DNA of 64,000 nt, taken from assembly GCA_963573305.1 (NCBI GenBank), contig OY754331.1:8094868-8158867 (forward strand). Direction: 5' to 3'. The DNA comes from Pyrrhosoma nymphula. Its lineage: Eukaryota; Arthropoda; Insecta; Odonata; Coenagrionidae. The notes beneath the pieces were generated by a model that was given only the letters and a program-made list of their open reading frames with translations, ran no database searches and was not told the origin of the DNA. Position numbers and translations under genes: made by a program. The first letter of the stretch is position 1; every line of letters starts with the position of its first letter. Positions 46,668 through 56,544 of this stretch are shown here, piece by piece.

Positions 46668-49272
46668 GCATGGGCTTATCGGTATGCTCCTTGAGCAAGG
46701 CCTTCTGCTCGGCTTTTTTTATTTCGAGCTTGAGGACGTCTGCCTTCAATGACAAGATGGTCGTGTCATTGTCGCTTCCGTCGGATGACGGGTCGAAGTC
46801 GAGACCGGTTTCGTCCGCTGCCCTCTTTGCCGCCTGGAAGAGAAACGCCCCTGCTCCCGCACTCTCGTGATCACTCACGAGATTGAGCAGGGGGTCCCTG
46901 CTTTTCAAAACTCGGCAAGCTGTACCCAGGACAACTCTGTTGTGGAGACATTCCAGACTCAATAGTCCTCTACCACCTACATTGCGAGGGAGATACAATC
47001 TGGCGACGGAAGATTTCGGATGAAGACTTCTATAGATGGTCATCATCTTCCTCGTTCCCCTATCGAGGTTCTGCAACTCGTTGACGTTCCACTTCATGCA
47101 TCCGAAGGTATACAGCAGTGTAGGAACCGCGAACATGTTCGTGGCAAGAACCTTGTTCTTGCCTGACAGCTCAGAACTCCAGATGTTCCTGAGAGTCTGT
47201 CTGTATTTGGCGGTGAGCCTTTCCTTCACTGCTGTAACCTCCTGCATTCGGCGCTGGGGGACGCCGAGATATTCATAGCTGTCATCGTCCTCGAGGTGAC
47301 GAATGACGCTCCCGTCAACAAGTTGCACGTCTTCCTTGATCTCCGAAAATCTTCCTCTCGCCAAGTGGATGGATGCACACTTGTCCAATCCGAACTCCAT
47401 TCCTATAGCCTCACTGTATTCCAGTACGGTGTCCAGGGCAGTGCGAAGGTCTTTCGCATTAGAAGCGTACAGCTTCAGGTCATCCATATAAAACAAATGG
47501 GTGACCTTATGCTTCCTGTCACCTGGAACACCACACATGTATCCTTTACCTCGTCGCAGCCTAAGGGACAGGGGTAGGAGGGAAATACAGAACAGTAGGG
47601 GGCTCAAGCTGTCGCCTTGAAAAACGCCACGGTGGTATGTTACCAACTCTGTGGAAACTGACCGCTTGCCTGAGGTCAGAACGAAGCGCGTTTTCCACAG
47701 TGGTAACAGGCGTTGGATGCAGGACACAACCTCAGGGTGGACTTTCATCAACTTCAGCATGGCGATCAATAGCTCATGCGAAGTGGTGTCAAAAGCCTTC
47801 TTGTAGTCCACCCAGGCCATTGATAGGTTTCGCTTATGCCGGATGGCATCCTGGCATATGCACCTATCAATGAGCAGGTTGTCCTTGCATCCCGCGATTC
47901 CTCGCTTTGAGCCCCTCTGCTCGTACACCTCCTCCCAAACCGGCTGGACTTGGTGTAGGATAAGGTCGCTCAAGATCGAGGTGAACGCCTTATATACAGT
48001 GTTGAGGCAGGTTATAGGGCGGTAGTTCTTTGGATTGGACAAGTCTCCCTTCTTAGGTATTAAAACCGTGCGTCCCTCAGTCAGCCAAGGTGGAATTGGT
48101 TTTCCACCATTTAGAAAGGACGTGAAGATTCTGGCGAGGTGTTGGTGGGTGGAAGTAAATTTCTTCCACCAGAAGTTATTCACGGCATCCATTCCTGGAG
48201 CCGAGAAATTCTTCTTGCCAGAGAAGGCCTTCTTCACGTCACTTTCGGTGACTGAAAGAGGTCCATCCACATCTTGTAGGTGGCGGTCACAAACCTCTTT
48301 AAAGAGGCCTATGGCCGGAGTGTCTCCGTTGAATGGCTTCGACGTTTCGTATATTTCCTTCCAGAAACGTTCAACCTCTTGGACGGGTGGCGGAGATTCA
48401 ACAACAGGCGGAGGTGGTCGAAAGAGACGGGACGGCTGAAGGAGAAAGGTGGCATTTTCTCTCACGCCCCTACTCTTCTTCAGGAGTTTTTTCCGGGCCG
48501 TGGTGAGTGCCCGAACTCTATCGACCGCGTGCTGCTTAATGGTAAGCAGCACGCTTTTATTCAGCGTGTGATGGTTGTACCTGAGACTGCGCGCTATGCG
48601 CCGAACTTTAGGAGTGAAAGTTCGCCCAGATAAGATGTATTCCATCACACACTGAATTCTCGACGCCTGTTGTCTCGCCTGCGTGATCTTGGCCTCCAAC
48701 TGTTCAAGCCTCTTTGCTGCTTTGTCCTCCCAAGAGGTGTTCTTTTGGGAGTGAGCCATAATTTTGGCAGCAGCATAGACCACGCAATTTACCGTCCAAA
48801 GGTCCGACGTTTCCGTTAGGATTTCGTCGATAAGACCATTCAACTGGGGCAGGTGGTTACCCCGCAGAGAGATCTTCCGGTGGATGTCTCTCGGCCTAGG
48901 TTGTCCATCATCATAAGATATTGTGCTTAACAACCGCGTTCGTAGTTCAGCGACGGCCTGACCAGCTTCTTCTCCATTTGACATAGACAGCGGCATGAGT
49001 GCCGTTCTAGCCTCAGGTGGTGCAGAGGCTGCCTGTGTCGGGGAGAGTGGTCTGGCCGGTGGTGTGTTCCTCTGAACTGGCGGTTGGTGGAGAGTTTCCT
49101 TTTTTCGCAGGTGGTTGGCATAATCGCGCAGATTCTGCTGCGATAGGTGGTCGTGTTCTGGATGCATCTCACACCACAAAGAGTGCATCCTTGCCATATA
49201 ACCCCTGCGTTCGGGCTCGCTGGCAGCATGGCATGCGAGGAGGTCGCCCCTTAGGGCTTCCGTCCACTGCAT
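46489..49272 (-). pseudogene. R4-like polyprotein: Myb-like region and reverse transcriptase
   Basis: An uninterrupted frame of 983 codons runs to 49440, but its first ~20 codons lie outside the element in the hAT host sequence. I therefore prefer the Met at codon 57 (49272). From there come WTEALRGDLL...GYMARMHSLWC (Myb/SANT-like), a Lys/Arg-rich middle, and the RT from about codon 450 (NYRPITCLN) with catalytic D545 in AWVDYKKAFD, FQGDSLSPLLF (607-617) and YMDD (651-654). A conserved thumb region with RGLLSLECLHNR follows. The last ~55 codons after about 46655 read out of frame, marking the single frameshift. Confidence 0.88.
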
Positions 49273-49381
49273 CCGGGCTCCCGTTACGGTGGTATTTGTA
49301 TTGCCACACCCAACTGTACTAGGGCCCCCATCCGAGAGGGGCCGGTTGTGGGTGGCTTTCTCTGTATTCCTATTGGGAACC

Positions 49382-49395
49382 TTATAACTAATATT
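49382..49395. repeat. Target duplication, R4-like LINE 5' side
   Basis: Exact partner of 45749-45762 (TTATAACTAATATT). Confidence 0.8.
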
Positions 49396-49770
49396 ATTAT
49401 TTTTATTATTATCGTGAAAATTCTGTATTGAGAAATACACCTCTAAATCTAAAAAAATTATTATTATTAGCCCTTCACATTTTATTTTAAAAATATTTAG
49501 CTTTCCTTTTTAGAAAAGGATTTTAAATTCTGTAGTTAGAAGTAAAAATGTGTCATGTAGAAGTAAAAATGTGTCAAAAATGTGAACTATGTCATGAGAT
49601 ATGTTTAACTTTCTTTACATTTCAGCGGAAAACAATTCAAAAGTATTAAGTGTTTTCATCTGATTCCGCGACCCACCCAAATTGCTCCCGCGATCCACTA
49701 GTGGGTCGCGACCCATAGTTTGGGAACCACTGATTCCAATCCGGAAAATCACCTCGATTTAAGATAGTTT

Positions 49771-49870
49771 TGCGATGCCAATATGGCCTTGAATGCTTAT
49801 CTCTCGACAGGAAATTGGGAGATCTGTGCTCAAATTACAGTCGACCCAAGTTATTTTTTTCACAGTGAGT
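49771..49870 (+). mobile_element. Decayed second SINE copy
   Basis: CGACAGGAAATTGGGAGATCT and the following CAGTCGACCCAAG align with the SINE at 27850-27900 (GACAGGCAATTGGGAGGTCT...TAGTCAAG). The B box has mutated (TGCTCAAATTAC for GGTTCGATTAC). Confidence 0.5.
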
Positions 49871-52312
49871 TTCCTCACTTTAGTGTAGTGACACATGAGA
49901 GAGAGGACCATATGTTAAGTTGAAACCGCTCATCATTAAGTTGTGAGTTTGCCGGAATTTTTCTCTTAGCAAAACATTACATTTCATTATGTTTTTTGCT
50001 GGTTTCCCTAAGATTGAGTTATCTTTAGCTTAACCTGGCACTGTCCTGAAACAAAAACATTGACTGAATTATCCGACTCTTCAGAATTTTTGTCAGCTTG
50101 AGTTCAGCATTTGTGAAGACATATTTTGCAAACGTTCCAGCTTGCTTCTTCCGGTCATGAAGTCAGTGTTAATTATGTTTTGTGTTAAAAAAATACGCCC
50201 TAATAAGTTTTTTGGGGGTATTTCTTCCTCGAAATGTCTTGTTGAAAATAAAATTGACCATATTTCCGTTAGGTCTCTGCATCGACTGTAAGAAAACCTA
50301 TCGATCGGCAGAAAATCCACATGTAGGTAAAACTAATTAAGTGTGTTTCTTATATCCCTCTTAACGTCCTCATGCTCATGACTACATATTAAATATCTGT
50401 GGCTGAATAAATCCAAGGACAACAAACATCCGTCTTCGTTTTCACAGAATGAACCTGTTTCTAACTGCTGCGCGTCGGTTAACAGGCTACAAGTCTTAAC
50501 TCTAACGTCAAGCATGCAAACGTATACATATTTTTGTTAAAACCATGTATTCGGGACAATAAATCCTGTTTTCAAGCATACAAGCACCAAGCCTACAGTT
50601 ATACATTACATAAACTCACCAAATTTTCACCACCATGGTCCACCGTCTCTGTCAGATTCATCCCGTCTCACACTAATCCAGTCACACACGTTGCCTTGTT
50701 TAATTATTCTCTCACCAGAGTCACATTCACTAAGTGGCTCTCTCATTTCTCCTCAAAACTCATTTTCCGCAGTTTCACTTTCCTCATCGTTCGGTGCATA
50801 ATTGGCCATAAAACACAACTCTTAATGCAAAGAATAACTCTATGCTAACATCAAATCATCACAATTACAATAGTTATTTTTTATCAACGTCTTTCTATAA
50901 CTAGAGACAGAATTTTATCCATAGAGACGGATCAATACAGTCGTTATGATTTTAGTTTTTGACGACCCATTGTGATTTTTAGACCTTTTATTTTAATGCA
51001 GGTATCAGAAATATTTCTCAGTGTAGAAAAAGCTGATTCTGTTATCGACCCTATTTTTAATTTTATTCCTTTACTTGCTGAGTAATTTTAAATAGCTACC
51101 ATACACTCGTCTCAATATTTTCATGCATCCTCTTTTGAAAAATTCGGCGCTCGTAATACACATGAGCTGAAACGGGTGGCATTAATTTCAATTTCTCTTA
51201 TCGTAACCTAAGTCTTCCATGTAAATTAAAATATATGCGAGGCAATAGAGTCATATTAGATTTCAACGAGTGTATAATGTGAGTCTGAACGCGTAAATTC
51301 TTATCTCATGGGCTATTATTAATTTTTCCTTGAGGTCCAATCCTTTAATATTATTTTTGCTCACTTTAATGGCTACCTTCCTTTCAAAAGAGTTTATGGG
51401 AAGGACGATCTCGAAAACCTCCCGTTCCTTCGACGGTTATACATTTAATTCACATGTTAATCGTTCTGCGAGCTCCGAGAATAGATTCGACTTACACAGT
51501 TGGTAAAATTCACCCGAGAGGATTCGTTGGATTCTTGCCGATGTGTTTTATTGGAAGCACAGTGGTCATTATAGAAGTTTATTAAGGAGAGATGTTGAAA
51601 GGTTAAAGAAATACTCCTGCCCGTCGTGAATGGCACGCTGGATCCAAAGGATTTCCTGTTCACTAGATTTCAGCCCTTTAGGCTTGTGAATGTTTTTAAA
51701 TGAGAAACAAAAGATGGATGGAGGATAAGTTGGAGGACGTGAGTTCCGAAGGAAAGGTTGGACGAAGGGAGGAATGGAGCCGTTTATGGCGAGAGAGAGA
51801 GAGAGGGCTGGAGGTGGTCTGTGAGAGGGAAAATGAGGAGGAGGAGATGGATGGCGGAAGGAGGTTAGGGGGGAGTGGGGAGGCAAAAGCAGATTCGGAG
51901 GGGGGAAGAAGAATTAACACAGGAAAGGCAATTAAAACGGAGTTAACTGAAAGGAAGAAGGATTTTGAAACGGGCAATTAGGAAACTCGGGGAGCATTTA
52001 AAACGCTCAGAGCGAACTCAATATCAAGCGATTATGAGAAACGAGAAAAAAGAAATTTTAATGATCACGAGAAAAATGAAGGCAATTTTCAACATTAAGG
52101 TTCTATGATAAAAGGTGCCTCGAATCATGTGATGTTGAAGGAAACTTTACCTCTATATATTATAATTGGCATGCATAGAGAAGGTAAGAAGGAATTCAAT
52201 TTGAAACCCTGGGCAAGGAGGTGAGTAGGATGGATTACTTGAGTGTGGGTTGGTTGGTTGGTTGGAAGGGAGGAAGAGGAGGAGGGGGTGGCGGGGGGAA
52301 GGGTGGACGCAC
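49871..52312. other. No gene established; purine-rich patch
   Basis: AT-rich apart from 51690-51970, which is strongly AG-rich on plus (including an AG run at 51791-51804) and gives low-complexity frames. Further Ly6 exons would be expected on the minus strand here, but none was identified. Confidence 0.45.
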
Positions 52313-52393
52313 CTCTTGGGCAGGGCCGGTCGATGGCGAAGCGATTGCAGACCAGGTTGTCGGAAACGTTGACACACGTGTAACAGGTGACAC
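52313..52393 (-). CDS. Internal exon of a Ly6/uPAR-domain protein
   Basis: On the minus strand a strong acceptor (CTTCTCCTTTTCCAG at 52394-52408) opens an 81-nt exon that ends at a donor (AGAG|gtgcgt). Both borders are phase 1, the usual phase for insect Ly6 exons. The peptide begins VTCYTCVNVSDNLVC and continues NRFAIDRPCPR. Its C-x2-C spacing, the following Cys in a DN-x-x-C context and the CP near the end match the first fingers of the Ly6/uPAR three-finger fold found in arthropod GPI-anchored proteins of the quiver/sleepless-like family. The signal-peptide exon should lie at higher coordinates and the remaining Cys-rich exon with a CCxxDxCN motif at lower coordinates; neither was found. 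The exact orthologue is not recognised. Confidence 0.8.
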
Positions 52394-53540
52394 CTGGAAA
52401 AGGAGAAGAGAAGAAGCCGTGAAAATCGATGATTGGACCAAAGATAAGGACAAAAAGGGAGGGGAACATCGGCCATTTGTCGACATTTATGTGTTTGCTC
52501 TGTCATCGTAACTGACAGTAACCAGAACTAATAGACAATTTTGCTTGCAAATAATTATTTCAAAGTCAATCGATCTCCTTAGAATTGATAAGACAGTTTC
52601 TATTAGTATTATAGAGAATATAATATATCTTTACTGAAGAATTTAATTCTATATATATATATGTATATCCTGAAATAAGCCAGGAAAATGTATTTGTATA
52701 ATTGAGTGAAATTATAACGCGGTTTTATTTTGGTTGACATAACATTTACGTATACAACCTTAGAATTCATAGACTCGCAACTTTATGTGGGTAATTGTAT
52801 TCAAATTAAGTGTGACATGGATCATGTCAGTGGAAATGTTGCTTGCGATTAGTTTTTACAATGCTAAAGTGTAAAATGTGGACTAAAAATTTGGCAAACA
52901 CATTAGCATGACGCTGTTATTACTTATAGGTACTTGATAAGTGATGTTACTGTGATGCAGTGTGATACTGTGTTCACTTAATTTGTAAGAACAAAAAGCG
53001 ATGCCATCAGTCTGAATCACAGTGATTAAATGGAAATCAATGCCGTAGTATCATCCATTATCTTCATGTGAGCCCAAATAAATCGAACGTAAATGTTGCT
53101 ATTTTGTATGTCGCTTGATTTCTCAGTTGCCGTTATACCGGACTTTGCCAACTACTGAGGACATCTTATTTCTCCTACCTAGTCTCCCAATTTCCATCCA
53201 AGCGCTAATAATTGTAGTCTATGTCGCTTTTAGGTGATTATAATGAATATTATATAACTTAGTCCTTTACTTTTAACAATTCCTTACTTGTATCCGTCAG
53301 CTAAGGGGATTAAAGCGATCATAACATAAATTATCCAGCCTAAATACTTCAATGCTGGCACGGAAATGGCTTTAGATATCATGCTGGTCGAATTAGAATA
53401 TTTTATAGATAATTAATAATAATGTATTTAGTAAGGCGGATGAGCCTGGTTTCAGATCAATGATTTTAAATACGTTCTTACCATACGTTAACGAAAATCA
53501 GTGTGTTATTTATCCAGATGGCGTACTATGGAAACATTAA
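52394..53540. other. AT-rich, no gene seen
   Basis: Likely intron of the Ly6 gene. It contains a TA-rich microsatellite-like run near 52652-52668. Confidence 0.5.
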
Positions 53541-53885
53541 GTGAAACGACTTTTATTTCGCCATGATTACTTTTCTCACCTTAGGGCATTAAAACTTGTT
53601 GAGAATGATGGAGCATGCCTTAATATGCATGTATTTATCCGAATGAAGTCTCGAGTTTCATTATTAGGCTCGATCCATCCTAAATTCAGCAAACGGAAAT
53701 TATCCTTAAACAAGCTCCCTCTTGATGTGGGACTCATTAAGACACACATAAATACTGCGTTCTTTCACATTCAGGATGAAGAAATCTCATTTGCAGGCCT
53801 GAATGTGCCTCCATTTATTGCATTTCTCCGGTATGCGACGGAGAAGGAATACTTGGAGTACATAGATTTTAACTACAAATACTAA
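53541..53885 (+). other. Unassigned 114-codon open frame
   Basis: The longest frame of its neighbourhood, ending with a Tyr/Glu-rich tail. There are no signal peptide, membrane segment or known motif, and no clear splice signals. It may be chance or a fragment of an unknown element. Retroelement relics follow immediately. Confidence 0.2.
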
Positions 53886-53960
53886 GCCCGATTAAAAACT
53901 CATCTTATTTAGGCGAATGAGTTATAAGGGCCACAAACCTTTTTATTTTCTATGTTCCAA

Positions 53961-54142
53961 CTAAATTCTCAGCCTACTTATTACCTCATTATGATACTTC
54001 CTGTACTCACTCAAGCTGCCAAGCTCCTCCTCGTTCGTCTTCCTTTCAGTCCATCGCAGATACTTCACTCGCATACTCACAAGAATCTCAAAAACCTGCA
54101 GCCTGTCTACGTCCTCCGTCTTTAGACTCCACGCAGCGTAAA
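53961..54142 (-). pseudogene. RTE-like LINE C-terminal fragment
   Basis: The minus-strand frame reads AAWSLKTEDVDRLQVFEI, RVKYLRWTERKTNEEEL and then a RKYHNEVISRLR tail. This is the same post-RT motif found at 600-1080 (SETWSL...RRLEAFEM...KTNAEVL), so it is a relic of a related RTE-type LINE. Only about 180 bp remain. Confidence 0.65.
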
Positions 54143-54560
54143 ATGCTAAACTTCGTTGTATTCCCTGTGACGAGGCGATCAGCATAACCAAAGAAGAGTT
54201 CGGTGAAAATATCGCCGAGTTGACAGATGTGTGTTTGACTAGCTCCTTCTTTTGACGAAAGAACAACTTTTACGAACATACGTTCGAAGCAGCTATAGGC
54301 GAGCCTCTCTCTTTCCCCAGTAGTAGCGAATATTTTCATGACAAACTCCGAGATAACATCGCTTCAAAACGCGATTAAAAAGCCTACGATTAGGCTGAGA
54401 TACGTTGACGATACTTTTATTATATGGATGCATGGCCGAAAGAAGCAGATGAATAAAATTATTATTTGAACAGTATAAACGACAAAATGTTTTCACAATG
54501 GAAGTAGAAAAAGATAGAAAAATTCCATTTTGGATGTATTGGTGCAAAGGAGAGATGATG
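54143..54560 (+). pseudogene. PLE reverse transcriptase relic
   Basis: Plus-strand translation gives, with one stop and about two frame changes, a DVCLTSSFF helix, NFYEHTFEAAIGEPLS (the F-Y-x-Q-x-x-G-x-x-M-G-x-x-L-S-P block), ANIFM, KKPTIRLRYVDDTFIIW (catalytic box, both Asp retained) and MEVEKDRKIPF (the F-T-x-E-x-E-x-x-x-x-[LI]-P-F block). It belongs to the Penelope group proper, different from the PLE at 40-42 kb. Confidence 0.85.
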
Positions 54561-55943
54561 GAACTCTGGGACATGCGGTGCAAAGAAAACCCTCTTCCAC
54601 CAACCCCAATGCAAATTCATCCTGGACAACTAAATGCAATATTTAACACCATAACTCAGCGTTCCTGCAGAGTGAGTGACAATACCAATTTTCCGACCGA
54701 AAGGCGGAAGGACGAAAAGCCTGTCGGTTCCGGTACTGTCAGTGGGTAGAGCCGGAGCCCGCTACTCGGTCGAAAGTCCGATTTTATTATCGGCGTATCA
54801 AACGAAAGAAAAAGATCGCTTGGAATTCATTGTGTGAAGGATTAACGGAATATCATGTCATCTTACTATTTTACTATTTCACACTTTTACTGCTCTGAGT
54901 AAAATACATATAGCGAAATGTATCCACCATTTTTCTATATTCATATAAATCACTCAAAACTCTCTTGTATTATATTAAAAAAATAGCAATTTCATTCCGA
55001 CATTGTTTTCCCCATAAGTTCACAAGTTATGCAATAATTTGTATCCGGAGGTTTCCAGAAAAAAATCTAAGGGGAATGTTTATTGCGAGATTTCTTCAAC
55101 TTGGAGCCGTTGCTAATCATTACTGAGTTAGAAATATTGAACAATACATGAAACACCTCATACAGTAGTCAATGGAGATTCACCATGCAAATTTTAAACG
55201 CTTTAAGTAATGAAAGCATATTTGGAATTTTGGCCAGCTAGTTTTGATTCAAGTCCACGCGTCACAGCGCATGCGCGGGTGCATAGTTGGACGGAGGGAG
55301 AAGAAGAAGAGTCGTGGGAGCACGCGTGTTGGACGAGTGGATAACGACGGTTGTGTGCGTCACCCAAATCCTTGGAGTGGATCTGCAGCAAGAATTAATG
55401 CCGGCATCGCCCCTCGTTAGAATAGTTTAAATGGTTTAAAGTAAATAAATTTCGCGTTAATATGGTTAATTTTGGACAATGTATATAAAATCATTCCTTA
55501 AGTTGATTAACCTGTGAATATTAATCATTATACTTTAATTCCTAGTTCTATAGGCGCTTTACTGCACATTCTGATATTCTGGTATGTGTAGCAAATATTG
55601 CTGTTGTTGAAAGCGGAGGATTGCTAGAACGACTACGCATGTGCAAGAAAGAGTGCGAGAAAAATAGCCCTTCCTCAAATTGCGTGCCTACGTCATTTCA
55701 ACTTCTATAGGTATCCAACAGCTCAAAAAAAAGGTCTTTTGGAGGTAATGCGTGAGCAGTGCATGAAAGGAACTAAAATAAATGGAATAATTTCTCATCA
55801 TTCTGTTTCCCTTTTTTTCAGTTATTTCTCATGTACTATATTTTGGTAAAATTAAAAAAAAACCATGCTTGAAATGTAACTTGAGCATTTATTCGCTTTA
55901 AAAAAATATGTTTTTAAGAATAAGAATATCTCTAGAGAAGTCT
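54561..55943. other. No gene seen
   Basis: AT-rich sequence between mobile-element relics. The plus frame 54498-54749 is the tail of the PLE relic reading into non-coding DNA. Confidence 0.5.
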
Positions 55944-55947
55944 TTAA

Positions 55948-56540
55948 CCCTCCTTTGGTGGGCGCGCCAAATTCACTCCCACGAGTGGGCGCGCCGCGGC
56001 AATGTTACCGAAAAAATAAATTGCATTCCTATATTTAAGGGCAAGATAATTTACTAATAAAAAAGGCTGATTAATTTGTTACAGTTACATCTTTCATTGT
56101 TTGTCACTGAATCTACATTGTTAATCATATTAATTCATATATAGGTCCTATTCATCTTCCCATCTAATACATGTTGTTTCTTGAGGACAATGCCTCCTAC
56201 ATACATTATTTTTACATCACTGGCACACAATTTTGACCTGCAATTTTTATGCCACCTGCAAACATGGCATATTACTGGTTTAAGTGCTTCAGTAACCGGT
56301 TACTTGTTCTTATATTTTCCTAAAATTTCTTTTATATCTTTAGTAAAACGTCAAACTCTCTTCGATGTCACACAGCTACTTAAGCGTCCGGTGGATAATT
56401 GATCCGGATATCGAAAATACTCCCTCCTATCATGAAAAATGAATACCTGGAGACACAGGTATTAAATACAAACGGTACCAAATGGAGAGCTCAGAAACTA
56501 AAATATGCGGCAATTTGCCGCGGGCGCGCCCACTGGAGGG
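55948..56540 (-). mobile_element. piggyBac-like element flanked by TTAA
   Basis: A 593-bp unit bounded by TTAA on both sides (55944-55947 and 56541-56544). Its ends are CCCTCC...TGGGCGCGCC and, reverse-complemented, CCCTCCAGTGGGCGCGCC. A second internal copy of the right-end sequence (GAGTGGGCGCGCCGCGGCAA, about 55985-56003) lies near the left end, so it has terminal plus subterminal repeats as in piggyBac families. TTAA target choice and CCC-starting termini are diagnostic. Confidence 0.75.
56130..56290 (-). pseudogene. Relic of piggyBac transposase Cys-rich tail
   Basis: One minus-strand frame reads KPVICHVCRWHKNCRSK then SDVKIMYVGGIVLKKQHVL. The C-x2-C...R-x-K...C-x-x-[CS]-D-V-x-[LI]...K-K-x-H-x-L spacing resembles the C-terminal Cys-rich domain of piggyBac transposases, with several Cys replaced. 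A stop lies just upstream. The match is by eye and partial, but its place inside a piggyBac-like element supports it. Confidence 0.5.
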
Positions 56541-56544
56541 TTAA

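Larger units (their letters stand above)
45763..49381 (-). mobile_element. R4-like LINE with restriction-like endonuclease, full length
   Basis: A 3.62-kb element on the minus strand bounded by a 14-bp duplication. It encodes one long polyprotein: a Myb-like N-terminus, a reverse transcriptase, a CCHC knuckle and a C-terminal PD-(D/E)XK endonuclease. This architecture is that of the R2/R4/Dong group, and the RT residues (YMDDLKLYA, GCKDNLLIDRCI, MAWVDYKKAFD) point to R4/Dong. Such elements often choose specific targets. Here the target is an AT/TAA-rich tract inside a hAT element. Only one frameshift near 46650 separates it from an intact copy. Confidence 0.9.
45659..49732. mobile_element. 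Non-autonomous hAT-like element, split by an R4-like LINE
   Basis: The left end reads CTGCGGTTCCCAAACC and the right end, reverse-complemented, CAGTGGTTCCCAAACT. Both are followed by GGGACCCACC or GGGTCGCGACCC words. This terminal sequence is characteristic of widespread hAT families. Removing 45763-49381 plus one duplicated 14-mer would leave an element of about 440 bp with no transposase frame. A clean 8-bp target duplication was not found. Confidence 0.65.

Noticed and set aside
50333..50515. Cys-containing minus-strand frame considered as the missing Ly6 exon
   Set aside because: Cys spacing and ending do not match the second half of a Ly6 domain and splice phases do not fit.
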